The notes under the pieces are model-generated. The model saw nothing but the letters and a program-made list of their open reading frames with translations, made no database searches and was not told the origin of the DNA. A stretch of 17,131 bases of DNA from positions 1 through 17,131 of the forward strand of contig JBFWWW010000069.1 in the NCBI GenBank assembly GCA_050245975.1, given 5' to 3'. The translations under genes and the position numbers were made by a program. Numbering within the stretch: the stretch's first letter is position 1; the number at the start of each line of letters is the position of its first letter. Positions 6,825 through 15,254 of this stretch are shown here, piece after piece. This DNA comes from JBFWWW01 sp050245975. GTDB taxonomy: Bacteria > Pseudomonadota > Alphaproteobacteria > Rhizobiales > Hyphomicrobiaceae.

Positions 6825-7799
6825 TTACGTGATGAGCAGATTGCCGTTGTCCATGATCGTGCGGCTGTCCACGACGATGGTCGGATCGAACATGATGAAA
6901 TCGTAGTGGCAGGGCGCCTTCACCGTGCCGCCGAGCGTGATGCTCGTGCCGACGCCGATGTGGCAGGTATTGGCCACCCCCTCGTCTTCCAGCATCACGC
7001 CGATGAGGCGGCAATGCGGGTTCATGCCGATGCCGATCTCGGCAACGTTGTAGACCGCCGGGTCGTTGAGCGCGTCCCACGATGCCTTGACGATGGCGGC
7101 GGCGGGTCCACCGCTGATCGAGACGACGTTCCCCTTGCGGACCTCGAGGCGAACAGGCTCGGTGAGCTTGCCGATGCCGAGATAGGGGATGCTGGCGTCA
7201 CAGACGATCGTCCCCTCCGCCGTCACAGGCGATACCGGCGACTCGATATCGGGTACCGGCTGGAAATCGCCAGCCTTGACGATGCCCACCTTGGCATGCG
7301 GCGTTCCCATGCGCCCGCGGATGTCGAGCGTCAGGTCGGTGCCGGCCCGCGTCGTCAGCCGCACCTCGCTGCCCTCGTCCCACACGCGCGCCACCCTGCG
7401 CACGCGCGGCTCGATGGCCGCAAAGTCGGCATCGATCCCGCCGGAGATCATCATGTCCCGCGTCCACTGGGTGAGAACTACGACACGTGCGCCGGCCGTA
7501 CAGGCATCCTTCATCGCCTGGGTGTGGGTGATCGAGATCGACACCAGCACGAAGATCACCTTCGCCGCTTTCATGGCGGCGGCCACGGTGGGATTGGGCT
7601 CGCCCGAATCCGCCTTTGCCTTGTCGCAGATCAGAAGCGTCGGCTTGCCGCCGGCAGCCACGATGGCGGCGGCGAGCGCCTTTGCCATGTCCATGTCCTG
7701 GCCGACGTCCGTCAGAACCAGCGCATCCTCGCCGGGCTCGACCCGTGCGCAGACGTTGACAAGCTTTGCCGCGCCGCGGGCCAGCAGAATGTCTTTCAT
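6825..7799 (-). CDS. NicX-like M29-fold protein (2,5-dihydroxypyridine dioxygenase or aminopeptidase relative)
   Basis: 324 residues of the leucyl aminopeptidase (M29)/2,5-dihydroxypyridine 5,6-dioxygenase superfamily. As in NicX, the middle has EGTIVCDASIPYLG, then VRLEVRKGNVVSISGG, DPAVYNVAEIGIGMNPHCRLIG, and a final GGTVKAPCHYDFIMFD. NicX binds Fe(II) with two His and one Asp; here His298 and Asp300 (HYD) match the HxD pair, and His262 is close in position to the remaining His. NicX opens 2,5-dihydroxypyridine to N-formylmaleamate. Other members are metallopeptidases or unknown, so the reaction is not certain. It is the last gene of the hyuA-hyuB-isomerase-nicX-like set, 39 nt after the isomerase, and converges on the regulator across 15 bp. 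Confidence 0.75.
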   Translation of the reverse strand: MKDILLARGAAKLVNVCARVEPGEDALVLTDVGQDMDMAKALAAAIVAAGGKPTLLICDKAKADSGEPNPTVAAAMKAAKVIFVLVSISITHTQAMKDACTAGARVVVLTQWTRDMMISGGIDADFAAIEPRVRRVARVWDEGSEVRLTTRAGTDLTLDIRGRMGTPHAKVGIVKAGDFQPVPDIESPVSPVTAEGTIVCDASIPYLGIGKLTEPVRLEVRKGNVVSISGGPAAAIVKASWDALNDPAVYNVAEIGIGMNPHCRLIGVMLEDEGVANTCHIGVGTSITLGGTVKAPCHYDFIMFDPTIVVDSRTIMDNGNLLIT

Positions 7800-7838
7800 G
7801 CCGTATCGAAGTCCTTCTGTGTACGATTGCGCAGTGGA

Positions 7839-8576
7839 TCAATGCTGCGCCAGACGCGACAGCAGCTTGCCACCGATGCCTCTGGCGGCGGGGATGCCCA
7901 TCTTGTCGAAGGCCGCCCAGAGCGTTGAGAGGTTCGAGGACAGGACCGGCCTGCCGAGCTCGGCTTCCAGCATCTCGATCTGATCCATGGTGTGCAGGTT
8001 CGTGCAGGCGAGGAAGACGGCGTCGGCCTTCTGCGCGGCGACCCGGTTCTTGAGCGCCAGCTCGGCGATGCGGCGCGAGGGAATCTCCCGGATCGCCACC
8101 GTGTCGTCACACGGGATCGCGTCGAGCCCCGTCACGGTGAAGCCGTTGCCTTCCAGGAAGGCGACCTCCAGCTCGTTGAGCCGCTTGGGATAGGGCGTCA
8201 CGGCGTACACCTTCTGTGCCCCGATCGTCTTCAGGGCAGTCCGCGCCGCCGTCGCCGTCGTGATGACCGGCACGCCGCACGCCGTCTCAATGCGATTCGC
8301 CAAGTCGAGATCGGTGCCTGGACCGTTGATGAAGCTCCCCGACGTGCAGGCGAACATGATCACATCGGGGTTGGCCTGCGAAAGGCCTTTGGCCGACTGC
8401 TCGGCCGAGTTGAGCATCTCGGTCAGGCTGTCGAAGGACACCTCCACCGTGCGGCGATAGAGACGATTGGTGTGCATCTGCACGTTCGCCGGCAGATAGC
8501 GGGGCAGTTCGTCCTCGACGGCAATGTTGCCGGGCGGGACGAGAACTCCAAAACGGCGCACGCCACCGCTGCTCAT
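7839..8576 (-). CDS. Maleate isomerase/arylmalonate decarboxylase family protein
   Basis: 245 residues, the normal length for this Asp/Glu-racemase-fold family. Both active-site cysteines are present: Cys77 in FACTSGSF and Cys191 in ACTNLHT. Maleate cis-trans isomerase uses two such cysteines, whereas arylmalonate decarboxylase has only the second, so isomerase or racemase chemistry is favoured. AVTPYPKRLNELEVAFLEGNGF is the typical family block (about 125-146). The start is ATG 8576, because AGGAG lies 6 nt before it. ATG 8606 is in frame and adds ten residues but has no RBS. Maleate isomerase (NicE) converts maleate to fumarate at the end of nicotinate degradation, which would fit the NicX-like neighbour. 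Hydantoin racemase belongs to the same fold and is the main alternative next to hyuAB. Confidence 0.8.
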   Translation of the reverse strand: MSSGGVRRFGVLVPPGNIAVEDELPRYLPANVQMHTNRLYRRTVEVSFDSLTEMLNSAEQSAKGLSQANPDVIMFACTSGSFINGPGTDLDLANRIETACGVPVITTATAARTALKTIGAQKVYAVTPYPKRLNELEVAFLEGNGFTVTGLDAIPCDDTVAIREIPSRRIAELALKNRVAAQKADAVFLACTNLHTMDQIEMLEAELGRPVLSSNLSTLWAAFDKMGIPAARGIGGKLLSRLAQH

Positions 8577-8612
8577 GGGCTTCTCCTGCTGACGGGTCGT
8601 GGTCATGTCATT

Positions 8613-10169
8613 CTAGGCCTTGCCGTAACCGCCGCCTCCCGGCATCCGAAGCAAGATCGTACCGCCGGGGCCGACCGTGTGCTGTGCCTTGGGATCGACG
8701 GCCGCATCGTTGATGTGCAGCTCGCCTTTGGCGCCGGCACCGCCATCGGCAATGCCGGCCGCGCCGAACTTGGTCCTCTCCGCCATGAACGACACCGTGA
8801 TCGGCTCGGTGCCGACATTGCGGAAAAATATCTCCTGCCCATCGCCGCCGCGATAGCGGCCCTGGCCGCCGCCGCCCTCGCGCAGGCGCTTGTAGGCGAT
8901 GCGCAGAGGCGAGCGCTGCTCGATCACCTCAACGGGCGTGCTCGAAATGTTGCTTGGCCAGCTCAGAACCTGGTGACCCTTGCCGCGATGGGACGCACCG
9001 GTGCCGCCATTGAAGAAATAGACGTTGGCATAAGGCGCCCCGTTGCGGATGCCCGCCTCGTTCATGCACCAGATCGGCGCGCCGGACCCGGCCATCACCC
9101 GGTCGGGCACGACCTGCCCCAGGCATTCGAGCACGAGCATGGGGAGATAGTGACCGACAACGGCGCGCGCACCGCCGGCCGCCGGGAATACCGAATTGAC
9201 GATGGAGCCCTTGGGGGCGGAAACATGGATCGGCCGGAACGCGCCGTCATTGTTCGGAATGTCGGGCGACAGCACCGCTTTCACGCCGAAAGCGACGTAG
9301 GCCATCGTGTAGCAGAGCGCGACGTTGATGGCGCGATCGACCTGCGGTGACGAGCCCGCGAGGTCGACCTCGATATCCTCGCCGCGCACCGTCAGGGCCA
9401 TGTGCAGCTCGATGGGTGTCGCCAGGCCGTCGGTGCGCACCATGCTGCGGTAGCAGCCGTCGGGCAGCCGCGCGATTTCCTGGCGCATGGCGTTTTCGGA
9501 GCGCTGGTGAATGACGGTCGCGAGCTCGTCGAGATTATCGAGGCCGTATTCGCCGGCGAGGCCCAGCAATCGCTGCTCCATGATCTGCAGGGCGGAGAAC
9601 TGCGCGTAAAGATCGCCGGTGACGTCATCGGGAACCCGCACGTTCTTGCGCAGGATCTTGATGAGAGTCTCGTTTTCGACACCGGCGGCGACGGCCTTCA
9701 TCACCGGAATCTGCAGGCCTTCCTCGAAGACGTTGCGCGCCTCGGGGGAACGGATGCGCCCGCCGATGTCGGGCGAATGCGCCACGGAGGCCGCAAACCC
9801 GATGACCCGGCGGCCGAGGAAGATCGGCCGCGCCACGCTGATGTCCGGCAGGTGTCCCGTCCCCATCCAAGCATCGTTGGTGATGAGGACATCGCCGGGC
9901 TCAAGCGTTTCGACCGGGTATTCGGCGAGAAAGTGGCGCACCGTCTGCGGCAGCGTGCCGATGAAGGACGGGATGCTGAGGCTCGACTGAACGAGCGAAC
10001 GGCCCTTGGCGTCCGTGATGATGCAGGCAAAGTCGTTCGACTCGCGCACGACGGCCGAAAAGGATGATCGCACGAGCATGCGCGCGGCCTCGTCGACGAT
10101 CGATATCAGCCGCATCCAGAGAATTTCGAGCGTCGCAGCGTCGAAGGTATCCGTGCCTGTGCGCGACAT
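8613..10169 (-). CDS. hyuB: Hydantoinase B/oxoprolinase-family subunit HyuB
   Basis: 518 residues, the usual length for HyuB. It carries the family metal-site residues: Asp46 in ESNDFACI, His106 and Asp109 in GTGHLPD, and His131 in AHSPDIGG. GDVLITNDAW stands for the GDVxxxNDP block. The C-terminal part has REGGGGQGRYRGGDGQ and ends in RMPGGGGYGKA. In this family the HyuA subunit phosphorylates the amide/imide carbonyl with ATP, and HyuB hydrolyses it; examples are N-methylhydantoinase, 5-oxoprolinase and caprolactamase. The start ATG overlaps the hyuA stop by one base (TGATG), so the two are translationally coupled. The substrate cannot be deduced: a lactam, hydantoin or cyclic imide. Confidence 0.9.
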   Translation of the reverse strand: MSRTGTDTFDAATLEILWMRLISIVDEAARMLVRSSFSAVVRESNDFACIITDAKGRSLVQSSLSIPSFIGTLPQTVRHFLAEYPVETLEPGDVLITNDAWMGTGHLPDISVARPIFLGRRVIGFAASVAHSPDIGGRIRSPEARNVFEEGLQIPVMKAVAAGVENETLIKILRKNVRVPDDVTGDLYAQFSALQIMEQRLLGLAGEYGLDNLDELATVIHQRSENAMRQEIARLPDGCYRSMVRTDGLATPIELHMALTVRGEDIEVDLAGSSPQVDRAINVALCYTMAYVAFGVKAVLSPDIPNNDGAFRPIHVSAPKGSIVNSVFPAAGGARAVVGHYLPMLVLECLGQVVPDRVMAGSGAPIWCMNEAGIRNGAPYANVYFFNGGTGASHRGKGHQVLSWPSNISSTPVEVIEQRSPLRIAYKRLREGGGGQGRYRGGDGQEIFFRNVGTEPITVSFMAERTKFGAAGIADGGAGAKGELHINDAAVDPKAQHTVGPGGTILLRMPGGGGYGKA

Positions 10170-12292
10170 CAGCCCCGCCCTCCCGCGCCCTGACCCGCCG
10201 CAGCGCCCAGCCTGACAATGATCGTTCCGTTCGGCTCGACCCGCGCCACGGCCTCGGGCGGGATGATCAGCGTCGACTCCGGCTCCTCGACGACCGCAGG
10301 TCCGGTGATGATCTGCTGCGCCCCCAGCATGCGACGATCAAGCACCGGTACCGAGAGATAGCCGGTACCGTTGAAATAGACCTGCCGACGGCGCTCCGCC
10401 GGGTCGCTATCGGTCTGCCTCTCCGAGCCAACCAGCGGTCTTGCCGCCGTGCGCGCGATGGCCGACAGGCGCATGTTGATGAACTCGATGCCGCGCTGCG
10501 GCGGATCGCGAAAGTAGAGCGATTGATACTGGCGGGCGAAAATTTCCGCGATGCGGGTTTCGTCGCCGGCACGGTACGGCCCGGGCGGCAGCTCGGTCAC
10601 CACCTCAAAACCCTGGCCGACGCAACGCAGATCGCCCAGACGCACGATGTCGATCGGCGTGTCCGCGCTCACCGACTGGCGAATGATGTCGATGGCCTCA
10701 CGTTCGAGATCCCCGAAACGCCTCTCCAGTTCGACCCAGTCGATCTTCACCAGCGGCTGCCCCACCGAGGCCACACGATCGATCCGCGCCGGCGCCATCA
10801 GCAGACCGATGGCGGAAGCGACGCCCGCTCCGCGCGGACAGATGACCTCGCGGATGCCGAGCTTCTGCGCCACGGCGCACCCATGCAGAGGGCCGCCGCC
10901 ACCGGTGGTCAGCAGGCTGTAGCGGGTGGCGTTGCGACCACGCTCCGCCATATGCACGCGAGCCGCGTTCGCCATGCGCTCGTTGACGATGTTGTGGATG
11001 CCCCAGGCCAGGTCTTCACGTGACAACCCCGCATCCTTCGTCAGGCTGTCGAGGGCGCTCTGGGCGCTTTCGAGCGAGATCGGAATCTTGCCCCCGGCGA
11101 AGGAATCGCGGTCGAGGTAGCCAAGCACCAGATTGGCGTCGGTCACGGTGGGGCGGGTGCCGCCGCGTCCGAAGCAGGCAGGCCCCGGCACAGACGCCGC
11201 GCTGTCGGGCCCGACTTTGAGCAGGCCCATGGCGTCGACCGCAGCTATGCTTCCGCCGCCCGCGCCGATCTCGATCAGATCGATGGTGGAGATGCTGATA
11301 GGAAGGCCGCTCCCTTCGGCAAAGCGCTTCTCGCGCGCGGCCTCGAACCGGTGCGCCACAAGCGGCGTGCCGTCGTCGACCACGCTCAGCTTGGCCGTCG
11401 TGCCGCCCATATCGAAGGCCAGCACCGACGCCGCGCCGGACTGCGTACCGAAATAGGCCGCCGCCAGAGCGCCCGCCGCCGGGCCCGACTCCAGAAGCTG
11501 CACAGGCCGTTCCTGCGCCTCGGCCACATGCGTCAACCCGCCGCTCGACAGCATCATCGACAGCCGGGCTTCGAGACCCAGAGCCCGGAGCTGCTCCTGC
11601 AGACGCGAGATATATTGGGCGGCAAGCGGCTTGACATAAGCGTTTGCAGCGGTTGTCGAGCTACGCTCGTATTCGCGAATCTCGGGCGAAACCTCGCACG
11701 ATGTGGAAACTGAAATTCCAGGAAATGACTTTTCAATGAGAGCCTTGGCTCGTTTCTCGTGACCCGGGTTTGCATAACTGTGCAAAAATACTGTTGCGAT
11801 AGATGCAACGCCCTCCTGAACGAGTGCCTTGACCTCATTCAGAAGACCATTTTCATCAAGTGGAATTTCGACGGTTCCATCCGGTGCCAAACGTTCGCGC
11901 ACTTCTCTGCGCAAATTTCGTGCAACCAAAGGCGTCGGAAGCTCTATAAAAATATCGTAGAGATCATATTTGATCTCGCGCGCAATTTCGAGCGTGTCGC
12001 GAAATCCAGCCGTCGTGATCAGGCCCGTCCTGGCACCTCGCCTTTCGATGAGAGCGTTGGTGAAAAGCGTGGTGGCGTGCACCACCTGACTGACGGCGCC
12101 GAACGACAGACGCTGCGCCTCGAACAGGCTCATAATGCCCGAAATCACGCCACGCGTCGGATCATCGGGTGTCGTCAGCTCCTTGTAATTGTACGACCTG
12201 CCCTGGCTCTGGTCATAGGCAACAATGTCGGTGAACGTCCCGCCGATATCGATGCCAAGAAGAAGCGCGCCGTTTGTACGGCCAGAACTCAT
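10169..12292 (-). CDS. hyuA: Hydantoinase A/oxoprolinase-family subunit HyuA
   Basis: 707 residues, full length for HyuA. The N-terminal LLGIDIGGTFTDIVAYD (about 11-27) is the ATP-binding phosphate loop of the actin-like fold. LAFDMGGTTAKLSVVDDG repeats it in the second half, followed by IGAGGGSIA and LLTTGGGGPLHGCAVA. It is expected to activate a cyclic amide with ATP for HyuB. The reading frame is open to 12397, but ATG 12292 is chosen because GGAG lies 7 nt before it and the family begins near this point. Codons covering about residues 98-197 (11701-12000) are much less GC-rich than the rest of the gene (47% by hand count). It is the first gene of a four-gene minus-strand unit and is divergent from the ABC importer. 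Confidence 0.9.
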   Translation of the reverse strand: MSSGRTNGALLLGIDIGGTFTDIVAYDQSQGRSYNYKELTTPDDPTRGVISGIMSLFEAQRLSFGAVSQVVHATTLFTNALIERRGARTGLITTAGFRDTLEIAREIKYDLYDIFIELPTPLVARNLRREVRERLAPDGTVEIPLDENGLLNEVKALVQEGVASIATVFLHSYANPGHEKRAKALIEKSFPGISVSTSCEVSPEIREYERSSTTAANAYVKPLAAQYISRLQEQLRALGLEARLSMMLSSGGLTHVAEAQERPVQLLESGPAAGALAAAYFGTQSGAASVLAFDMGGTTAKLSVVDDGTPLVAHRFEAAREKRFAEGSGLPISISTIDLIEIGAGGGSIAAVDAMGLLKVGPDSAASVPGPACFGRGGTRPTVTDANLVLGYLDRDSFAGGKIPISLESAQSALDSLTKDAGLSREDLAWGIHNIVNERMANAARVHMAERGRNATRYSLLTTGGGGPLHGCAVAQKLGIREVICPRGAGVASAIGLLMAPARIDRVASVGQPLVKIDWVELERRFGDLEREAIDIIRQSVSADTPIDIVRLGDLRCVGQGFEVVTELPPGPYRAGDETRIAEIFARQYQSLYFRDPPQRGIEFINMRLSAIARTAARPLVGSERQTDSDPAERRRQVYFNGTGYLSVPVLDRRMLGAQQIITGPAVVEEPESTLIIPPEAVARVEPNGTIIVRLGAAAGQGAGGRG

Positions 12293-12430
12293 TCCATCTC
12301 TCCAGGCTTCACGCGACAGCATTCCTAATGCAAGCGTCGTCGATGCGATAGAGAAATTCGCCATCTGGAAATGCGGAACACGCTGACGCATACGCACATC
12401 TCATTTGGCGGACAAAATGCGAGCGCAGGT

Positions 12431-12460
12431 TTGACAAGGCGCAACTTGCAATGCGAAGAT
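12431..12460 (+). promoter_or_regulatory. Predicted promoter of the ABC importer operon
   Basis: A perfect -35 hexamer TTGACA at 12431-12436 is followed after 18 bp by GAAGAT (12455-12460), a weak -10 with 3 of 6 matches. It would start transcription around 12467, leaving a leader of about 30 nt before the binding-protein gene. The surrounding 204-bp divergent region (12293-12496) is less GC-rich than the coding parts. I saw no convincing promoter for hyuA in it and no long palindrome. Confidence 0.4.
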
Positions 12461-12496
12461 CAAACCGCTGCAGAATTCTCCGGAGAAAATGTGTCA

Positions 12497-13543
12497 ATGA
12501 TCTACCGATCTCACGCTCGGGCCCGCGGCGCCGTTTCGGCAGCCGCGATCGCAACCCTGCTCGTTTTTGCGATGGTGCTCCCTTGTTCTGCACAGCAGAA
12601 AATAACTGTGAGCCAGGCCACCAGCAGCATGGCCTACATTCCCTTCTACATCGCCCAGACCAAAGGCTACTTCAAAGACGAAGGCCTCGACGTCAGCGTC
12701 GTAATCGCAGGCGGCGGCCCCAAAGCGCTCGCCGCGCTCCTCAGCAACAGCGTCGAGTTCGCGCTTGGCGGCGCCACCGATCAGATCAACGCCTACAAGC
12801 GTGGGCAGCGTGACGTCCGCGTCGTCGGGTCGATCATGAAGGGGCTGGCGCTCGCCGTCGTCATGCAGAAGGACGTCGCCGCCAAGCTCGGCATCACCGA
12901 GAAGACGCCGCTCGCGCAGCGTGTTGCCGCCATGCGCGGCAAGAAGGTCAGCATGACCACGCCGGGCAGCATCACCGATACCTATATGCGGATGCTCTTT
13001 CGTTCGCAGAACCTGGAACCGGACAAGGACGTGAGCCTCGTCCCCGTGGGTACGGCCGACTCGATGCTGGCGGCACTGCGGACGGGAACTCTGGAGGTGT
13101 GCTCCTGCGCACTGCCGTTGAACATCGTCAGCATCACGGAAGGCTACGGAGCTCCGCTGGTGGACGGGCGTGAGTTCGAGCAGTACCGCGAGCTGCTGTT
13201 CACCAGCGTGTACACGACGCAGCAGACGATCGAGAAGAACCCGAAGCTGGTCGAGAGCTTTGTGCGCGCCCTGACCAAGGCTGCGCACCTCGTTGCCACC
13301 GACCCGGCGGCGGCGAAGGAGGCAACACGGCCGTTTTTCACCAAGATGAAGCCCGAGATTTTCGACGCGTCATGGGCGTATATTCTCCCGTCGGTACCGA
13401 CCAAGCTCGAGGTCACACAGACGGCGATCGATCAGCTGTTCGCCTTCTTCGAGGCGGCCAAGACCGACATGGGTGCACCGCCTCCCTTCAAGGACCTGGT
13501 CGACATGTCCTTCGCGCAGCGCGCCGAGACTCAGGTGAAGTAA
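12497..13543 (+). CDS. ABC transporter substrate-binding protein, NMT1/THI5-like (nitrate/sulfonate/taurine type)
   Basis: 348 residues. The N-terminus is a signal peptide: basic start (MIYRSHARAR), hydrophobic core AAAIATLLVFAMVL, and a likely signal peptidase I cut after CSA, before QQ. The mature protein shows the family pattern: SMAYIPFYIAQTKGYFKDEGLDV, GGGPKALAALLSNSVEFALGG, GKKVSMTTPGSITDTYMRML and AALRTGTLEVCSCALP. It would capture a small anion or organic compound in the periplasm and deliver it to the permease encoded downstream. ATG 12497 is preferred; GTG 12491, two codons earlier and closer to the GGAG at 12482-12485, is equally possible. Upstream in-frame sequence to 12371 does not look like protein. 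The ligand is probably the substrate of the adjacent catabolic genes (inference). Confidence 0.88.
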   Translation: MIYRSHARARGAVSAAAIATLLVFAMVLPCSAQQKITVSQATSSMAYIPFYIAQTKGYFKDEGLDVSVVIAGGGPKALAALLSNSVEFALGGATDQINAYKRGQRDVRVVGSIMKGLALAVVMQKDVAAKLGITEKTPLAQRVAAMRGKKVSMTTPGSITDTYMRMLFRSQNLEPDKDVSLVPVGTADSMLAALRTGTLEVCSCALPLNIVSITEGYGAPLVDGREFEQYRELLFTSVYTTQQTIEKNPKLVESFVRALTKAAHLVATDPAAAKEATRPFFTKMKPEIFDASWAYILPSVPTKLEVTQTAIDQLFAFFEAAKTDMGAPPPFKDLVDMSFAQRAETQVK

Positions 13544-13560
13544 TCCCGCGAACGGCGGGA
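13544..13560 (+). promoter_or_regulatory. Intercistronic stem-loop after the binding-protein gene
   Basis: TCCCGC (13544-13549) and GCGGGA (13555-13560) form a perfect 6-bp GC-rich stem with a 5-nt loop, beginning right after the TAA stop. No T-run follows. Such hairpins between a binding-protein gene and its transporter genes often protect the upstream mRNA or partly terminate transcription, giving more binding protein than membrane components. That function is inferred here. Confidence 0.5.
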
Positions 13561-13616
13561 TAACGGCCGACAAGCATGGCCGAGGCCAGCGCTACTTGAA
13601 TCAGTCTGGGTGGTGC

Positions 13617-14411
13617 ATGGCATCGGCGCTGATCGAATACGACAAGGTCACACAGCGGTTCCTTCGCGACGGGATCGAGTTCACGGCCTGCGCCGACATC
13701 AGCCTGCAGGTCCGCGAATCCGAGTTCATCGCCATCGTCGGGCCCAGCGGCTGCGGAAAGTCGACGCTGCTCAACATGGCAGCCGGCCTTCTGCAGCCGA
13801 GCCAGGGACAGGTGCGTTATCGTTCGCGCGCGATCACGGGGCCGAACACGTCGGTCGGCTATCTCACCCAGCGCGACACGCTGCTTCCCTGGCGGACGCT
13901 CGAGGACAACGTCGGGCTCGCGCTCGAAATCCGCAGGAGCAGCGCGGCCGAACGGCGCGAGCGGGCGCGATACTGGATCGGCAAGGTCGGCCTGTCCGGC
14001 TTCGAGACCTCATACCCGGCGCAGATGTCCGGCGGCATGCGGCGGCGCGCGCTTCTCGCGCGCACGCTGATCTACCAGCCCGAGACCATCCTGATGGATG
14101 AGCCGTTCGGTGCACTCGACGCGCACCTGCGGGTCGCGATGCACCGTGATCTGCAGGCCATCTGCCTGGAGACCGGCAATACCGTGCTGCTCGTGACGCA
14201 CGATCTGGAGGAGGCGCTGACGCTCGCCGATCGGGTCGTGATCTTCGGAGGACGACCCGGGAGAATTCTCGGCATCCAGGACGTGGGCTTTCCCCGCCCC
14301 CGCAACCTGACCAAGGTCCGCTACGAGCGTCGCTTCGCGGAGCTGCATGAATACCTCTGGGGCATGCTGGAAACCAGCGCACCCGATCGCGACGCAAAGG
14401 TCTCGCCATGA
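13617..14411 (+). CDS. ABC transporter ATP-binding protein (SsuB/TauB type)
   Basis: 264 residues. Walker A is GPSGCGKST at residues 42-50, followed by a Q-loop in GYLTQRDTLLPWRTLEDN, the signature as MSGGMRRRALLARTL (LSGGQ variant with Met in place of Gln, common in the TauB/SsuB group), Walker B ILMDEPFGALD, and the H-loop VTHDLEEAL. It powers import through the permease encoded next. ATG 13617 follows GGGTGG; a TTG at 13596 is in frame but the family starts near MASALIEYDKV. The stop overlaps the permease start by 4 nt (ATGA). It lies 73 bp after the binding-protein gene, with the stem-loop between them. Confidence 0.92.
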   Translation: MASALIEYDKVTQRFLRDGIEFTACADISLQVRESEFIAIVGPSGCGKSTLLNMAAGLLQPSQGQVRYRSRAITGPNTSVGYLTQRDTLLPWRTLEDNVGLALEIRRSSAAERRERARYWIGKVGLSGFETSYPAQMSGGMRRRALLARTLIYQPETILMDEPFGALDAHLRVAMHRDLQAICLETGNTVLLVTHDLEEALTLADRVVIFGGRPGRILGIQDVGFPRPRNLTKVRYERRFAELHEYLWGMLETSAPDRDAKVSP

Positions 14412-15220
14412 CCGATATCGGCCTCAGCGACGTTGCCGGCACATTCGACGCGTCAAGCCGCCGCCCGCGACGGGGCAGATCGGCGCTCTTCTGGCGCATC
14501 GCCGTAGCGGCCGCATTCCTCGCGACATGGCACTACGCCGTCGAAGCCAAGCTGATCGACAAGTTCTGGATATCGAGCCCGGCCGAGGTGCTGTCCCGCA
14601 TCGTCGGCTGGTTCGCCACCGGCGAGATATGGCCGCATCTCGGCGCGACGGTGCTCGAAACGGTGGCCGGATTCCTGTTCGGCTGCCTGTTCGGTGTCGT
14701 GTTCGGACTCATCTTCGGAATGAGCCGCCGCGTGGCCGACGTCATGGAGATCTATATCGTCGCGCTCTACAGCATGCCCAAGGTCGCGCTTGCTCCGCTC
14801 TTCATCCTGTGGTTCGGCATCGGCATCACCTCGAAGATCATGCTGGCGGCGATCGGCGTATTCTTCCTCGTGTTCTACAACACCTATTCCGGCGCGCTGA
14901 ACACCGAGCGCGAGTTGCTCGACGTCATTCGACTGATGGGCGGCAACCAGTCCCACATCATCAGGAAAGTCATCCTCCCCTCGGCGCTGGTCTGGATCTT
15001 CACCGGCATGAAGATCGCCATCCCCTATGCGCTGATCGGCGCCGTGGTCGGCGAGATGATGGCCGCGAACCGCGGCGTCGGCTATCTCATCCAGGCCTCG
15101 GCCGGTCAGTTCGACACGGGCGGCGTGTTCGCGGCCCTGCTCATTCTCGTGGTCCTGTCGACAGCCACACAGTTCTTCCTGCGCAAGATCGAAAGCCGCG
15201 TGCTGCGCTGGAAGGCGTGA
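14408..15220 (+). CDS. ABC transporter permease (SsuC/TauC type)
   Basis: 270 residues with about six hydrophobic segments, the first near residues 27-44 (ALFWRIAVAAAFLATW). The cytoplasmic EAA loop is ERELLDVIRLMGGNQ followed by SHIIRKVILPSALVW, with the conserved Gly and the I-LP ending, which contacts the ATPase. AIPYALIGAVVGEMMAANRGVGYLI is the usual C-terminal block of this family. It forms the inner-membrane channel for the compound bound by the upstream periplasmic protein. ATG 14408 overlaps the ATPase stop, so the two products are made together. Confidence 0.92.
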   Translation: MTDIGLSDVAGTFDASSRRPRRGRSALFWRIAVAAAFLATWHYAVEAKLIDKFWISSPAEVLSRIVGWFATGEIWPHLGATVLETVAGFLFGCLFGVVFGLIFGMSRRVADVMEIYIVALYSMPKVALAPLFILWFGIGITSKIMLAAIGVFFLVFYNTYSGALNTERELLDVIRLMGGNQSHIIRKVILPSALVWIFTGMKIAIPYALIGAVVGEMMAANRGVGYLIQASAGQFDTGGVFAALLILVVLSTATQFFLRKIESRVLRWKA

Positions 15221-15254
15221 CGTTTTTCAGCCAGAGGCCGTAAGCCGCCGCCCC

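Noticed and set aside
6906..7928. 340-codon plus-strand frame opposite the NicX-like gene
   Set aside because: Composition (HADADLG, RRHRRYRR and similar) is typical of an antisense shadow, and the minus-strand gene carries the conserved NicX motifs.
6825..8576. Complete nicotinate (nic) degradation cluster
   Set aside because: Only NicX-like and NicE-like proteins are present; no nicD, nicF, nicA/B or nicC homologue was seen, and hyuAB is not part of that pathway.
7992..9350. 452-codon plus-strand frame opposite the isomerase-like and hyuB genes
   Set aside because: It is a high-GC antisense shadow with no recognisable domain; both opposite-strand genes have full-length family motifs.
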